This document shows positions 19,715 through 28,367 of a stretch of DNA of 64,000 nt, piece after piece. The notes under the pieces were generated by a model. It was not told the origin of the DNA. It saw nothing but the letters and a program-made list of their open reading frames with translations, and ran no database searches. The stretch's first letter is position 1. Every line of letters starts with the position of its first letter. The translations under genes were made by a program, and so were the position numbers. Location of the stretch: assembly GCF_013167895.1 (NCBI RefSeq), contig NZ_BLWC01000001.1:3224001-3288000 (forward strand). The letters run 5' to 3'. The DNA is from Streptomyces fulvorobeus. Lineage in GTDB: Bacteria; Actinomycetota; Actinomycetes; Streptomycetales; Streptomycetaceae.

Positions 19715-21034
19715 TCAGGATTCCAGCAGCCGTTGCCCCACGTACTCACCCTTCGCGGCACCTCCCGGCACGGCGAAGAGCCCGCTCGCCTCGTGCCGGA
19801 TGAAGGGGGAGAGCGCGTCGCCCCGGTCGAGCTTGCGCTGCACCGGCACGAAGCCCCGGAAGGGGTCCGCCTGCCAGCAGATGAACAGGAGCCCGGCGTC
19901 CGGAGTGCCGTCCGCCGCGATGCCGTCGTGGTACGAGAAAGGGCGCCGCAGCATGGCCGCGCCACCGTTCTCCTCGGGGGAGGAGATCCGGGCGTGCGCG
20001 TTGTCGGGGATCAGCAGGCGGCCGTCGGGTCCGGCCTTGCCGAGGTCCATCTCGGTCGTCTCCGACCCGCCGCTGAGCGGGGCGCCGTCCGCCTTGCGGC
20101 GCCCTATCACCCGCTCCTGCCGGTCCACGGGAAGCTTCTCCCAGTCGTCGAGCAGCATCCTGATGCGCCGGACGACGGCGTACGAACCGCCCGCGAGCCA
20201 GTCGAACGCGGGACCTGAATCGGGCGAGGCACTGCCGGACGCGGTACTCGCCGGTACGAAGATCCGCTGGTCGAAATCGCTGTCGTCCCGTTTCGGGTTG
20301 CCGGTGCCGTCGATCTGGCCCATCAGGTTGCGGGCGGTCCTGGGCCGGTCGGTGGCGCCCGGGGTGCGGTTGAAGCCGTTCATCTGCCAGCGCACCCGGG
20401 CGGTTCCGGCGGCTTCCTTCTGGATGGCGCGCAGCGCGTGGAAGGCGACGAGCGCGTCGTCAGCCCCGATCTGCACCCACAGGTCGCCGTTGGAGCGCTT
20501 GGCGTCGAGATGGTCGGAGGAGAACGGCGGCAGCGGGTCGAGGGCGGTGGGCCGGCGGCCGGTCAGGCCCGTACGTTCGAAGAAGGTGCGGCCGAAGCCG
20601 AAGGTGACCGTCAGCGAGGACGGCCCGGCGTCCAGGGCGATCCCCGTGTCCTGACCGTCCCCGCCCTCGGCCGGCCGGCCCGCCATCAGCCGCTCGGCCG
20701 TGGCCGACCAGCGGTGCATCAGCGCGGCGGCCTCCTTGCGCCCCGCGCCGGGCGCGAGGTCGAACGCGATCAGGTGGCCCCGGGCCTGAAGCGGAGTGGT
20801 GATTCCCGCTTGATGTTTCCCGTGAAACATCGCCCGGGTCGCCCCGACGCTGGTCAGCTCCCTCGCCGCCTCGGGGCGGGTGGCGGCGTACCCCGTGGCG
20901 CCGCCCGCCGCGCCCAGCACGAGACCGGTCGCTCCGGCGGCCCCGGCGGTGCCGAGCAGCCGCCGCCGGGAGAGGGCGCCGGTCGCACCCGGCCCTGAGC
21001 CGTCGCCCGCGGCCTTCGGGGCCTCGTCCTTCAT
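19715..21034 (-). CDS. dtpA: Tat-exported Dyp-type haem peroxidase (DtpA)
   Basis: The N-terminus has a twin-arginine signal (LSRRRLLGTAGAAG followed by a hydrophobic stretch). The mature part is a Dyp peroxidase with the GxxDG motif in MGQIDGTGNP and the distal Asp/Arg region. In S. lividans the homologue DtpA is a Tat substrate needed for maturation of the copper radical oxidase GlxA and for development. Here it follows copC-copD, the copper chaperone and sco in the same order. The ATG at 21034 is chosen; near-cognate starts just upstream are possible. Expected location is the cell envelope. Confidence 0.92.
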   Translation of the reverse strand: MKDEAPKAAGDGSGPGATGALSRRRLLGTAGAAGATGLVLGAAGGATGYAATRPEAARELTSVGATRAMFHGKHQAGITTPLQARGHLIAFDLAPGAGRKEAAALMHRWSATAERLMAGRPAEGGDGQDTGIALDAGPSSLTVTFGFGRTFFERTGLTGRRPTALDPLPPFSSDHLDAKRSNGDLWVQIGADDALVAFHALRAIQKEAAGTARVRWQMNGFNRTPGATDRPRTARNLMGQIDGTGNPKRDDSDFDQRIFVPASTASGSASPDSGPAFDWLAGGSYAVVRRIRMLLDDWEKLPVDRQERVIGRRKADGAPLSGGSETTEMDLGKAGPDGRLLIPDNAHARISSPEENGGAAMLRRPFSYHDGIAADGTPDAGLLFICWQADPFRGFVPVQRKLDRGDALSPFIRHEASGLFAVPGGAAKGEYVGQRLLES

Positions 21035-21051
21035 GTCCTTGCTCAACGTGC

Positions 21052-23004
21052 TCAGCCGATCTTGGCGTTCTTGTCGATGGTGGTCTGGTCGATGTCCGAG
21101 GTCCGTACGGTCACGGAGATCGTCCACTCGCCCTTCATCGGGATCTGGATGCCGGCGGCCGTCCAGTGGCCGTCGGCGAGGTGGTCCGGGACGACCGGCA
21201 GCGGCCCGATGTCCTTGGACTTCAGCGTGAGGGCCACCTTGACCTCGGGAACGTCCAGCGGCTCGCCGTTCGCCCCGTCGACCCAGATGTGCAGCTGGTT
21301 GGCGCCGACGCGACCGGGCGTGATGTCCAGCCGCACGGTCCCCTCGCCGTTCTGGCCGCCGGTGTCGAACGGCATCGTCAGACTGACCGGAGCGCCGGTC
21401 GCCGGAGCGGTCGCCGCCACCGGGCCGCGTGCGGACTCCTCCTCCGTACGGCCCGGTTCGGTGGAGGTCAGCACGGTCGTGACCGCGAGGACGACCACGG
21501 CGATGCCGGCCTCGGTGAGAACCGAGCGGCGCAGACCTGAGCGGACCGGGTCCGCGTCCCGGGCGCGCTTCTTCCGGGTGGCCGTCAGGGCGGCGCGCTG
21601 GCGGGCGAGCTGGGCGGCGCGGCCGGGGCCCACTGCCTCGGCGTCCGCGACCTCCGTCGCGGCGACCGGCTCACCGTCCTCGGCGCTGGCCTCGGTGTCC
21701 TCGGCGTCCGGTGCCCCCTCTGCCACGGCCGTTCGCGCGCTCTCCGTCAGCCGGGACGTCCACCGGCGGGAGATCCAGGCGGCACCGACGAGCGCGGCCA
21801 CCAGAGCGACCTTGACGAGCAGGAGCTGTCCGTAGGCGGTGCCGGTCAGCGCGGACCAGGAGCCGACCTGCCGCCAGGACTGGTAGATCCCGGTCGCGGC
21901 GAGGACGACGACACTCACGAACGCCACGCGGGAGAAGCGCCGGACGGCGGAGCTGTCGACCGAGGGCGTCCGGTACAGGGCGACCAGCAGTGCGGCGAGG
22001 CCACCCAGCCAGGCGGCGGCGGCCAGCAGGTGCAGGACGTCGACCGGCATGGCGATGCCCGGCTGGATGCCCGTCGACGCGTGCTCGGCGAGGGCCCAGG
22101 TACCGGCGATCCCGGCGGCGACGACCGTGCCGCCGACGGCCAGACCGAAGGTCAGGTCCTTCTGCTCCGTCTCGTCCTCGCGCCTGGCGTACCCGCCGAA
22201 CAGGACCGCCACGAAGAGCGCGGCGGCGCCGAGCAGCAGCAGCCGGGAGACCAGCGCCGCTCCCGGCTTGGTGTCGAGCACGGCCTGGAGACCGTCGAGG
22301 TCGAAGGCGTCCGAGAGTTCGCCGGAACCGGTGTACGGGTGGCGGAGCGCCAGCATGACCAGGGTGGCGGCCGTCAGGCTGATCCAGCCGCCTACCACGA
22401 GGCGTTGCAGCGGGCGCTCCCCCGCGCCCCGCCGCCAGCAGGCGAGCACGAAGGCCGCGCCGCCCACCAGCAGGATGAACCCGGCGTACGCGGCGTAGCG
22501 CGCGATGTCGTACAGCGTGCCGACCAGCCCGCCGCCGGCCTCGCCTGACGGCAGGGTGACGGTGGTCTCGGAGGGGGCGCCGACAGAGAACGTGAACGCG
22601 CCGGAGATCGGGTGGCTGTCCGCGGACACGGCCTGCCAGGCCACGGTGTAGGTGCCGTCGGGCAGGCCCGCCAGGAGCCGGACACCGTACTGGACGGCGC
22701 CGCCGCTCCCCACCTCACGCGGTGCGCCGTCATCGGCGCGCCGCCCCTCCGGGTCCAGGACGCGGATCGAGTCGTCGCCGATGGCGAGCTGTTCGGAGAA
22801 GGTGAGGGTGACCTCCTCGGGCGCGGTGTCGACCACCGCCCCGTCCTGCGGGTCGCTCCCGGTGAGGGCGGCGTGCGCGGACGCGGGACTCGCGCCGGCC
22901 AGCACCAGGCCGAAGAGCAGGCCGGTCAGTGCGGCGAGCAGCGCGAGGGCGGCGAGCGGCCGGCGTATCAGGTGCGGCCCGAAGTGCGGGGCGGTGGCTG
23001 TCAT
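21052..23004 (-). CDS. CopC-CopD fusion, copper transport membrane protein
   Basis: The 650-residue protein starts with a signal peptide and a CopC domain; the processed N-terminus should be the copper-binding His of ASAHAAL, and a C-terminal part of the domain has DSHPISGAFTFSVG. A CopD multi-helix membrane domain (about residues 150-430) follows. The C-terminal part (about 490-650) resembles the YtkA/FixH-like domain. It probably moves copper across or at the membrane. It lies 12 bases after the PCu(A)C chaperone gene and 17 bases before dtpA, in the copper/morphogenesis cluster. Confidence 0.92.
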   Translation of the reverse strand: MTATAPHFGPHLIRRPLAALALLAALTGLLFGLVLAGASPASAHAALTGSDPQDGAVVDTAPEEVTLTFSEQLAIGDDSIRVLDPEGRRADDGAPREVGSGGAVQYGVRLLAGLPDGTYTVAWQAVSADSHPISGAFTFSVGAPSETTVTLPSGEAGGGLVGTLYDIARYAAYAGFILLVGGAAFVLACWRRGAGERPLQRLVVGGWISLTAATLVMLALRHPYTGSGELSDAFDLDGLQAVLDTKPGAALVSRLLLLGAAALFVAVLFGGYARREDETEQKDLTFGLAVGGTVVAAGIAGTWALAEHASTGIQPGIAMPVDVLHLLAAAAWLGGLAALLVALYRTPSVDSSAVRRFSRVAFVSVVVLAATGIYQSWRQVGSWSALTGTAYGQLLLVKVALVAALVGAAWISRRWTSRLTESARTAVAEGAPDAEDTEASAEDGEPVAATEVADAEAVGPGRAAQLARQRAALTATRKKRARDADPVRSGLRRSVLTEAGIAVVVLAVTTVLTSTEPGRTEEESARGPVAATAPATGAPVSLTMPFDTGGQNGEGTVRLDITPGRVGANQLHIWVDGANGEPLDVPEVKVALTLKSKDIGPLPVVPDHLADGHWTAAGIQIPMKGEWTISVTVRTSDIDQTTIDKNAKIG

Positions 23005-23016
23005 GGTGTCAGTCCC

Positions 23017-23463
23017 TCACTGCTTCTTCGGGTTGTGGGTGGTCTCCTTCACGGGAACGTCGACCCGGATGGGGCCGGCCTTCTCGAAGTGCAGCTCCAG
23101 TGAGACCTTCTCACCCTGTTCCGGCCGCTGCTTGAGCTTCATGAACATGATGTGGTTGCCACCGCGCGCGAGTTCCAGTTCGCCACCGGCCGGCACCTCG
23201 AAGGAGCGGACCTCGCGCATGGTCCGGTTCTCCGTCTTGTGGAGCGTGACGTCGTCGGAGAGCGGACTGGTCACCGAGGTGAGCCGGTCGGCGGCGTCCC
23301 CGCTGTTGCGTACGACGAGGAATCCGGCGGCCATGTCGCTGACGGGCTGCGGCATGTAGGCGCCGGCCACCTCCAGCTCGGGCTCGCCGCCCGACGAGCA
23401 CCCCGCCAGCGTCAGCCCCGTGGTGAGGGCCAGGACGCCGGCGAGGACGGTGCGGCGGTTCAC
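23017..23463 (-). CDS. Extracellular copper chaperone, PCu(A)C family lipoprotein
   Basis: The 148-residue protein has a lipoprotein signal with lipobox LAGCSS. The PCu(A)C copper motif is visible: YMPQPVSDMAAGF, a His in TLHKTENRTM, and GGNHIMFMKL with the paired His and Met. The S. lividans homologue is called ECuC, which works with Sco to supply copper. The GTG start overlaps the sco stop (GTGA), so the two are cotranslated. It should be anchored outside the cytoplasmic membrane. Confidence 0.93.
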   Translation of the reverse strand: MNRRTVLAGVLALTTGLTLAGCSSGGEPELEVAGAYMPQPVSDMAAGFLVVRNSGDAADRLTSVTSPLSDDVTLHKTENRTMREVRSFEVPAGGELELARGGNHIMFMKLKQRPEQGEKVSLELHFEKAGPIRVDVPVKETTHNPKKQ

Positions 23464-24116
23464 GGAGTCGCCCCCGTGATCAGCTTCGGGAGGTCCTTCG
23501 TGTAGTCGTCGGCCGTGGTGTCCTCGCCGTAGAGCACGTACCCCTTGTCGGTCCTGGGGGAGAACGCGACCACCTGCGCGCCGTGCATCGAGGTGACCGT
23601 GCCGTCCTTCTCCACCTTCGGCGGATCGATGCCGATGCCGATCTGCCGGGCGCCCGCCTGGATGGCCGGGAACTCCCCGGTGAGTCCCACGAAGGTGGGG
23701 TCCTGGGCCTTGAGCCAGCTGCCCAGGGACGAGGGTGTGTCGCGTTCGGGGTCGGTGGTGACGAAGACGACCTGGAGCTCGTCCTGGTCGGCCTTGGGCA
23801 GGGCGCGCTTGGCGAGCGCGATGTTGCTCATGGTCAGCGGGCAGACGTCGGGGCAGTTCGTGTAGCCGAAGTAGATGAGCGTCGGCTTGCCCCTGGTCCG
23901 CTCACGGAGGTCGAACTTCTTGCCGTGGGTGTCGGTGAGGACGAGGTCGGGCTTGGTGAAGGGCTGGTGGAGTACGGTCGCGGCCTTGTCGCTGGTGGCC
24001 GTGGAGACATCGGCGACGGGCTTGTCGGCCGGGCCCGTTTCGCTGCCGCAGGCCGACAGCGTCAGTGCGGCCGCGGCGGCGAGCGCCGCGGCCAGCGTGG
24101 TCTTCTTGGTGCGCAT
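23460..24116 (-). CDS. Sco copper chaperone lipoprotein (SCO1/SenC family)
   Basis: The 218-residue protein has a lipobox (TLSACGS), a thioredoxin-like fold and the copper-binding CxxxC in YTNCPDVCPLT, with the distal His in TSMHGAQVVAF. Sco proteins pass copper or electrons to CuA of cytochrome oxidase. In S. lividans Sco is also needed for GlxA-dependent development at low copper. It lies between YcnI and the PCu(A)C chaperone and overlaps the latter. Confidence 0.95.
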   Translation of the reverse strand: MRTKKTTLAAALAAAAALTLSACGSETGPADKPVADVSTATSDKAATVLHQPFTKPDLVLTDTHGKKFDLRERTRGKPTLIYFGYTNCPDVCPLTMSNIALAKRALPKADQDELQVVFVTTDPERDTPSSLGSWLKAQDPTFVGLTGEFPAIQAGARQIGIGIDPPKVEKDGTVTSMHGAQVVAFSPRTDKGYVLYGEDTTADDYTKDLPKLITGATP

Positions 24117-24160
24117 GGAGAGTTGTTTCCTGGTCTGTGGTGAGGGTGCTGCTCTGGACG

Positions 24161-24901
24161 TCAGACGGTGCGGCGGCGTCCCGCGAGTACCCCGAACGCG
24201 ACCCCGGCGATTCCGACGACGATGCCGATGACGCCCAGGACGCGCGCGGTGCTGTCGCTGCTGTCGGCCGAGGCGGAGGACGCCTTCTTCTCCTCGGTGG
24301 CCTTGTCGTCCGAGGGGTGGGCGCTCTGGTCGTCGGCGGCGGCGGTGGCGCCGTGCGCGTCGGCCGAAGCGGCGGTCAGCTTGAGCACGGGGGCCGGGCT
24401 CTCGGGCTCTTCGCCGTCCGCTGCGGGCTCCTCGATCCAGCGGACGACTTCCTTGTTGTCGTACGTCTGGAGGGCCTTGAAGACGAGCTGGTCGGCGTCC
24501 TCGGGAAGCCGGCCGACCGAGAGCGGGAACTGCTGGAAGTAGCCCGGGGCGATCTTGCTGCCGTCCGAGGTCCAGGTGACCTTGGAGACGGCCTCGGTGA
24601 TCTTCTTGCCGTGCACGTCGAGCGGCTTGTCCAGCGCGGTCTTGTCGACCTTGATCTTCCAGCCCGGAACCGCCTGCGGGCTCACCGAGGACAGCGGGTG
24701 GTCGGCCGGGAAGCTGACTTCGAGCTTGACCGTCGATGCGTTGTCGCGCTCGTTGGGGACCTTGAAGTTGACGGTCGCGTAACCGCCCTTGGCGGCCTCG
24801 CCCTGCGGCTGGACGCTGACGTGCGCGGCGGCGGGGCCGGCGAACAGCAGGACGGTGGAGGCGGCGACGCCGCCGGCGAGGGCGATGCGGGAAACGTTCA
24901 T
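24161..24901 (-). CDS. YcnI-family copper-associated membrane-anchored protein
   Basis: The 246-residue protein has a signal peptide cleaved before the conserved HVSVQPQGEA; the His at the mature N-terminus and a nearby Trp (VPGWKIKV, VTWTSDG) bind copper in YcnI/DUF1775. A charged linker precedes a C-terminal membrane helix (VLGVIGIVVGIAGVAFGVL) and arginines, so it is anchored facing outward. GGAG lies nine bases before the ATG at 24901. Its place before sco fits extracytoplasmic copper handling. Confidence 0.92.
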   Translation of the reverse strand: MNVSRIALAGGVAASTVLLFAGPAAAHVSVQPQGEAAKGGYATVNFKVPNERDNASTVKLEVSFPADHPLSSVSPQAVPGWKIKVDKTALDKPLDVHGKKITEAVSKVTWTSDGSKIAPGYFQQFPLSVGRLPEDADQLVFKALQTYDNKEVVRWIEEPAADGEEPESPAPVLKLTAASADAHGATAAADDQSAHPSDDKATEEKKASSASADSSDSTARVLGVIGIVVGIAGVAFGVLAGRRRTV

Positions 24902-25023
24902 GGCAGGAATCTCCACAGGCAGGAGGAAACGGATGGTCCGGCGCGCCGGTGCGCGACGGCATCGCGACCCCTTGCCCCGGGTGATCCGGGCCCTGCGGAG
25001 TGATCCGCGCGAAGGGTGTCGCG

Positions 25024-25839
25024 TCAGGCTGCGCGTACGTACACGGCGGGAGGCCCGCGCCTGATCACCACGTGCTGCAAGGGGTTCCCGGTGGCCGGCG
25101 CGGGTGCGTCGGCCGCGGTACGGGGGAGGAGCCGCCCGGTCGTGCGCCGCTCCGGGAGGCCGGCGAGCATGGCGCGTACGAGCGAGAGCGCGGCGCGCAG
25201 CGCACGCAGCCGGGCGCCGGACGCGAGCTCCTGGGCGCCGTGCGCGGAGAGCCGGGCGAGGCCGAACAGGGCGACCTCGCCGCGACGCAGCAGCCAGCCG
25301 GTGGCGAGGGCGGCCAGGAGGTGCCCGAGGAGCATGGGCAGGCTCGGCAGCGTCCCGGAGGACTGCGCGAGGCCGGTCAGCGCGGTCGGGTCGGCCGCTA
25401 CGGGGTGTGCGTGATCCTGCGCCAGGGCGACCGGGTCGATCCCCGCGGTGGTGACGAGGCGGTGCGCCTCGCCGGTGCTCAGCCGGGCCGACTTCTCACC
25501 GCAGAGCAGCCCGCCGGCGAAGCGGACGAGCGCGTCGCTCTCCGTCCCGGCCGCCGCCGCCGTGCCCGCGCCATGGGTGCCGAGTCCGAAGAGGACGTGC
25601 AGGGCGAGCTGTCCGCCGGTGAGCGCGGCGGCGATGGAGGGGAGCGACCGCTCGCGCCCGGCGAGCGGAGCCACCACCGCGAGGAGCCCGAGGAAACCGG
25701 CGAACAGGGTCCACCACGGGACGGCCGCGCACGAGGCGAGCGTGTGCCCCGCCGCGGACAGCACGACGCAGACCGCGGTGAACACCGCGGCCCTCATGAG
25801 CCGCAGACCGGCTCCGGCGCGTGCGACAGGCGTAGACAT
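25024..25839 (-). CDS. Integral membrane protein of unknown function
   Basis: The 271-residue protein starts at an ATG with several hydrophobic segments in the first 80 residues and another near residues 165-185. A linker contains His residues (GEAHRL, DHAHPVAA). The C-terminal third is basic and alanine-rich. I do not recognise a family beyond the streptomycete proteins found next to the YcnI-Sco-CopC genes. It is the first gene of that minus-strand run, 122 bases before YcnI, so a copper-related role is possible but unproven. Confidence 0.7.
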   Translation of the reverse strand: MSTPVARAGAGLRLMRAAVFTAVCVVLSAAGHTLASCAAVPWWTLFAGFLGLLAVVAPLAGRERSLPSIAAALTGGQLALHVLFGLGTHGAGTAAAAGTESDALVRFAGGLLCGEKSARLSTGEAHRLVTTAGIDPVALAQDHAHPVAADPTALTGLAQSSGTLPSLPMLLGHLLAALATGWLLRRGEVALFGLARLSAHGAQELASGARLRALRAALSLVRAMLAGLPERRTTGRLLPRTAADAPAPATGNPLQHVVIRRGPPAVYVRAA

Positions 25840-26076
25840 GGCAGGGTCATCATCGCACTGCGGGCTCGATCCGCGTCAGGCAGGTCCGGAAGGTCGCTTT
25901 CCTGCGCGCTGGGTGGCTGTTGTGCCTGTTCGGGTGGGCTGCGACCGGCGGACATAGCCGGTATGCGGAACATTCGCATCCGCCGAATGAGTGCCGTCCC
26001 GGCCGATCCGCGCTTACGGAGCGCGCTTCGCGGCAATACGTATCCGTATGTCGAGCCGCAGCCAGGAGGCTGGAGC

Positions 26077-26691
26077 ATGAGCATGTGGTGGTCACTCCAT
26101 TTGCGGCGCGAAGCTGCGAGCGTCCCGCTCGCGCGTCGTTTCCTTCTCGGCACGATGGAAACGGCGGGCGTCGATCCGGACATCTCCTACGAGCTGTCGG
26201 TCGCGCTCAGCGAAGCCTGCGCGAACGCCGTGGAGCACGGCGGGGAACGCTGGGACACCGTGGACGCCGAGGGTGCGGGCGGTGCCGGTGAGCTCTCCGG
26301 GACACGCCTCCCGGGCAACGGGCCCGCCGCCGGGCAGTACCGGGTCACCGCTTATCTGGACGGCGAGAAATGCCGTATCGAGGTCGCCGATTCGGGACCC
26401 GGCTTTCCCGCCCGGCGCGAGCTTCGCACCTCCGTACACCCGTCCGCCGGCGGTCCGGCCGGCCGGCGGCCCGCCGCTCTGCCGCACCCGCCCGCACGCC
26501 GCGAAGCGTCCTGCCCCGCCGTCGATGCGGCCCCGCCACCGCCTCTCCTGGCGGAGAGCGGGCGGGGACTCGGTCTGATCGAGCAGCTGGCCGACCACGT
26601 CCACTTCGGCAACCGGCCGGGCCGGGGCGCCGTCGTCAGCTTCGACAAGGTCCTGAAATGGCGGGAGGGCGCGCTGCTCATGGTGTCCTGA
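26077..26691 (+). CDS. ATP-binding regulatory protein, anti-sigma (RsbW-like) kinase family
   Basis: The 204-residue protein has the GHKL ATPase fold of RsbW/SpoIIAB anti-sigma kinases. The N-box is LSVALSEACANAVEHG, the first G-box EVADSGPGFP and the second SGRGLGLIEQLAD. An insertion of about 60 residues rich in Pro, Ala and Arg separates the two G-boxes, which is unusual. AGGAGG lies seven bases before the ATG at 26077. Such proteins bind sigma factors or phosphorylate anti-anti-sigma partners. No partner gene is adjacent, but a PP2C-type phosphatase lies at 28368. Confidence 0.85.
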   Translation: MSMWWSLHLRREAASVPLARRFLLGTMETAGVDPDISYELSVALSEACANAVEHGGERWDTVDAEGAGGAGELSGTRLPGNGPAAGQYRVTAYLDGEKCRIEVADSGPGFPARRELRTSVHPSAGGPAGRRPAALPHPPARREASCPAVDAAPPPPLLAESGRGLGLIEQLADHVHFGNRPGRGAVVSFDKVLKWREGALLMVS

Positions 26692-26738
26692 GCGGCGCGC
26701 CCTCCGGCGCGGGGCGACAGCCGGCCGCCTGGCGGGGG

Positions 26739-28232
26739 TCAGCCCTTGAGCCGGGCCATCCACGCCTCGACCTCGTCGGCCCGGCGCGGCAGCTGGTCGG
26801 AGAGGTTCCGGTTGCCGTCCTCGGTGACCAGGATGTCGTCCTCGATCCGGACGCCGATGCCGCGGTACTCCTCGGGTACGGTCAGGTCGTCGGCCTGGAA
26901 GTACAGTCCGGGCTCGACCGTGAGGCACACGCCGGGCTCCAGTACGCCGTTGACGTACGCCTCGGTGCGGGCGGCGGCGCAGTCGTGGACGTCCATGCCG
27001 AGCATGTGGCCGGTGCCGTGCAGGGTCCAGCGGCGCTGGAGGCCGAGCTCCAGGACCTTGTCGACGGAGAGGTCACCGAGCAGACCCCACTCGACCAGCT
27101 TCTCGGTGAGCACGCGCTGCGCGGCGTCGTGGAAGTCCCGGTAGTCGGCGCCGGGCCTGACGGCCGCGATGCCCGCTTCCTGGGCCTCGTACACCGCGTC
27201 GTAGATCTTCCGCTGGAGCGGCGTGAACGTACCGCTGATGGGAAGGGTTCGCGTCACGTCGGCGGTGTAGAGGGCGTCGGTCTCCACTCCCGCGTCGAGC
27301 AGCAGCAGTTCGCCGGAGCGGACGGCGCCGTCGTTGCGTACCCAGTGCAGGGTGGTGGCGTGCGGGCCGGCGGCGCAGATCGAGCCGTAGCCGATGTCGT
27401 TGCCCTCGATGCGGGCGCGCAGGAAGAAGGTGCCCTCGATGTAGCGCTCGCTCGTCGCCTCGGCCCTGTCGAGGACCTTCACGACGTCCTCGAAGCCGCG
27501 GGCGGTGATCTCGCACGCCTTCTGGAGCTCCGCGATCTCGAAGGCGTCCTTCACCAGGCGGGCCTCGGAGAGGTAGACGCGCAGCTCCTCGTCGCGCTCC
27601 GCGGTGACCTTGTCGGTCAGCGCGGTCTCGATGCCCGCGTCGTGGCCGCGGACGTTGCGCACCGGTCCGGTGGCCTCGGCCAGCGCGGCGGGCAGCTCGC
27701 GGACGTCCTTCGCCGGAATGCCCAGGAGCTGCTCGGCCTCGGCGAGCGAGTGGCGGCGGCCGACCCACAGCTCGCCCTGGCCGTCGAGCCAGAACTCGCC
27801 GTTCTCGCGGTCGGAGCGGGGCAGGAGATAGACCGTCGCCTGGTGTCCCGTCTCGTGTCCCGTTTCGCCCCCCGTGCCCTTCGGCTCCAGGACCAGGACG
27901 CTGTCGTGGGTCTGGTCACCGGTGAGGTACGCGTACTCGGTGGAGGCGCGGAAGGCGTACTCGGTGTCGTTCGAACGGGTCCTGAGGTTGCCCGAGGGAA
28001 TGACCAGGCGCTCGCCGGGGAAGCGCGCCGAGAGCGCGGCGCGACGGGCGGCGGTGTACTCGGCCTGGGCGATCGGTTCCAGGCCGTGCAGCTCGGTGTC
28101 GGCCCAGCCCGACTTCATGTTCTCGGCGAGCTCATCGGAAATGCCCGGGTACAGGCCGTTCTTCCGCTGCTTGATCGGCTCTGCTTCTTCGGTCTCCGGC
28201 TCCGGGTTCTCCGGGATGAGCTCCTCAGACAC
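26739..28232 (-). CDS. pepP: Aminopeptidase P (Xaa-Pro aminopeptidase)
   Basis: The 497-residue metallopeptidase removes N-terminal residues preceding proline. The C-terminal pita-bread domain shows the five metal ligands in order: Asp in LLLDAGVE, Asp in YTADVTRT, His in GTGHMLGMDVHD, Glu in TVEPGLYF and Glu in GVRIEDDI. The N-terminal domain (residues 60-220) is the aminopeptidase P inhibitor-like part. GTG start at 28232 follows AAGGAG with nine bases between. The length matches PepP of other streptomycetes. Cytoplasmic; no operon partner. Confidence 0.95.
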   Translation of the reverse strand: MSEELIPENPEPETEEAEPIKQRKNGLYPGISDELAENMKSGWADTELHGLEPIAQAEYTAARRAALSARFPGERLVIPSGNLRTRSNDTEYAFRASTEYAYLTGDQTHDSVLVLEPKGTGGETGHETGHQATVYLLPRSDRENGEFWLDGQGELWVGRRHSLAEAEQLLGIPAKDVRELPAALAEATGPVRNVRGHDAGIETALTDKVTAERDEELRVYLSEARLVKDAFEIAELQKACEITARGFEDVVKVLDRAEATSERYIEGTFFLRARIEGNDIGYGSICAAGPHATTLHWVRNDGAVRSGELLLLDAGVETDALYTADVTRTLPISGTFTPLQRKIYDAVYEAQEAGIAAVRPGADYRDFHDAAQRVLTEKLVEWGLLGDLSVDKVLELGLQRRWTLHGTGHMLGMDVHDCAAARTEAYVNGVLEPGVCLTVEPGLYFQADDLTVPEEYRGIGVRIEDDILVTEDGNRNLSDQLPRRADEVEAWMARLKG

Positions 28233-28367
28233 GATTTGTCTCTCCTTGTTACGACACTGGACCACTCCCCATCGTACGGGCGTACGGAAGGGGGTCCAGG
28301 GCCCGAAGACCTGTTACACCCGAGGCGCCGGGCCGCCTTCCGCCCGAGCGCCCGGTCGCGGCGGCCG

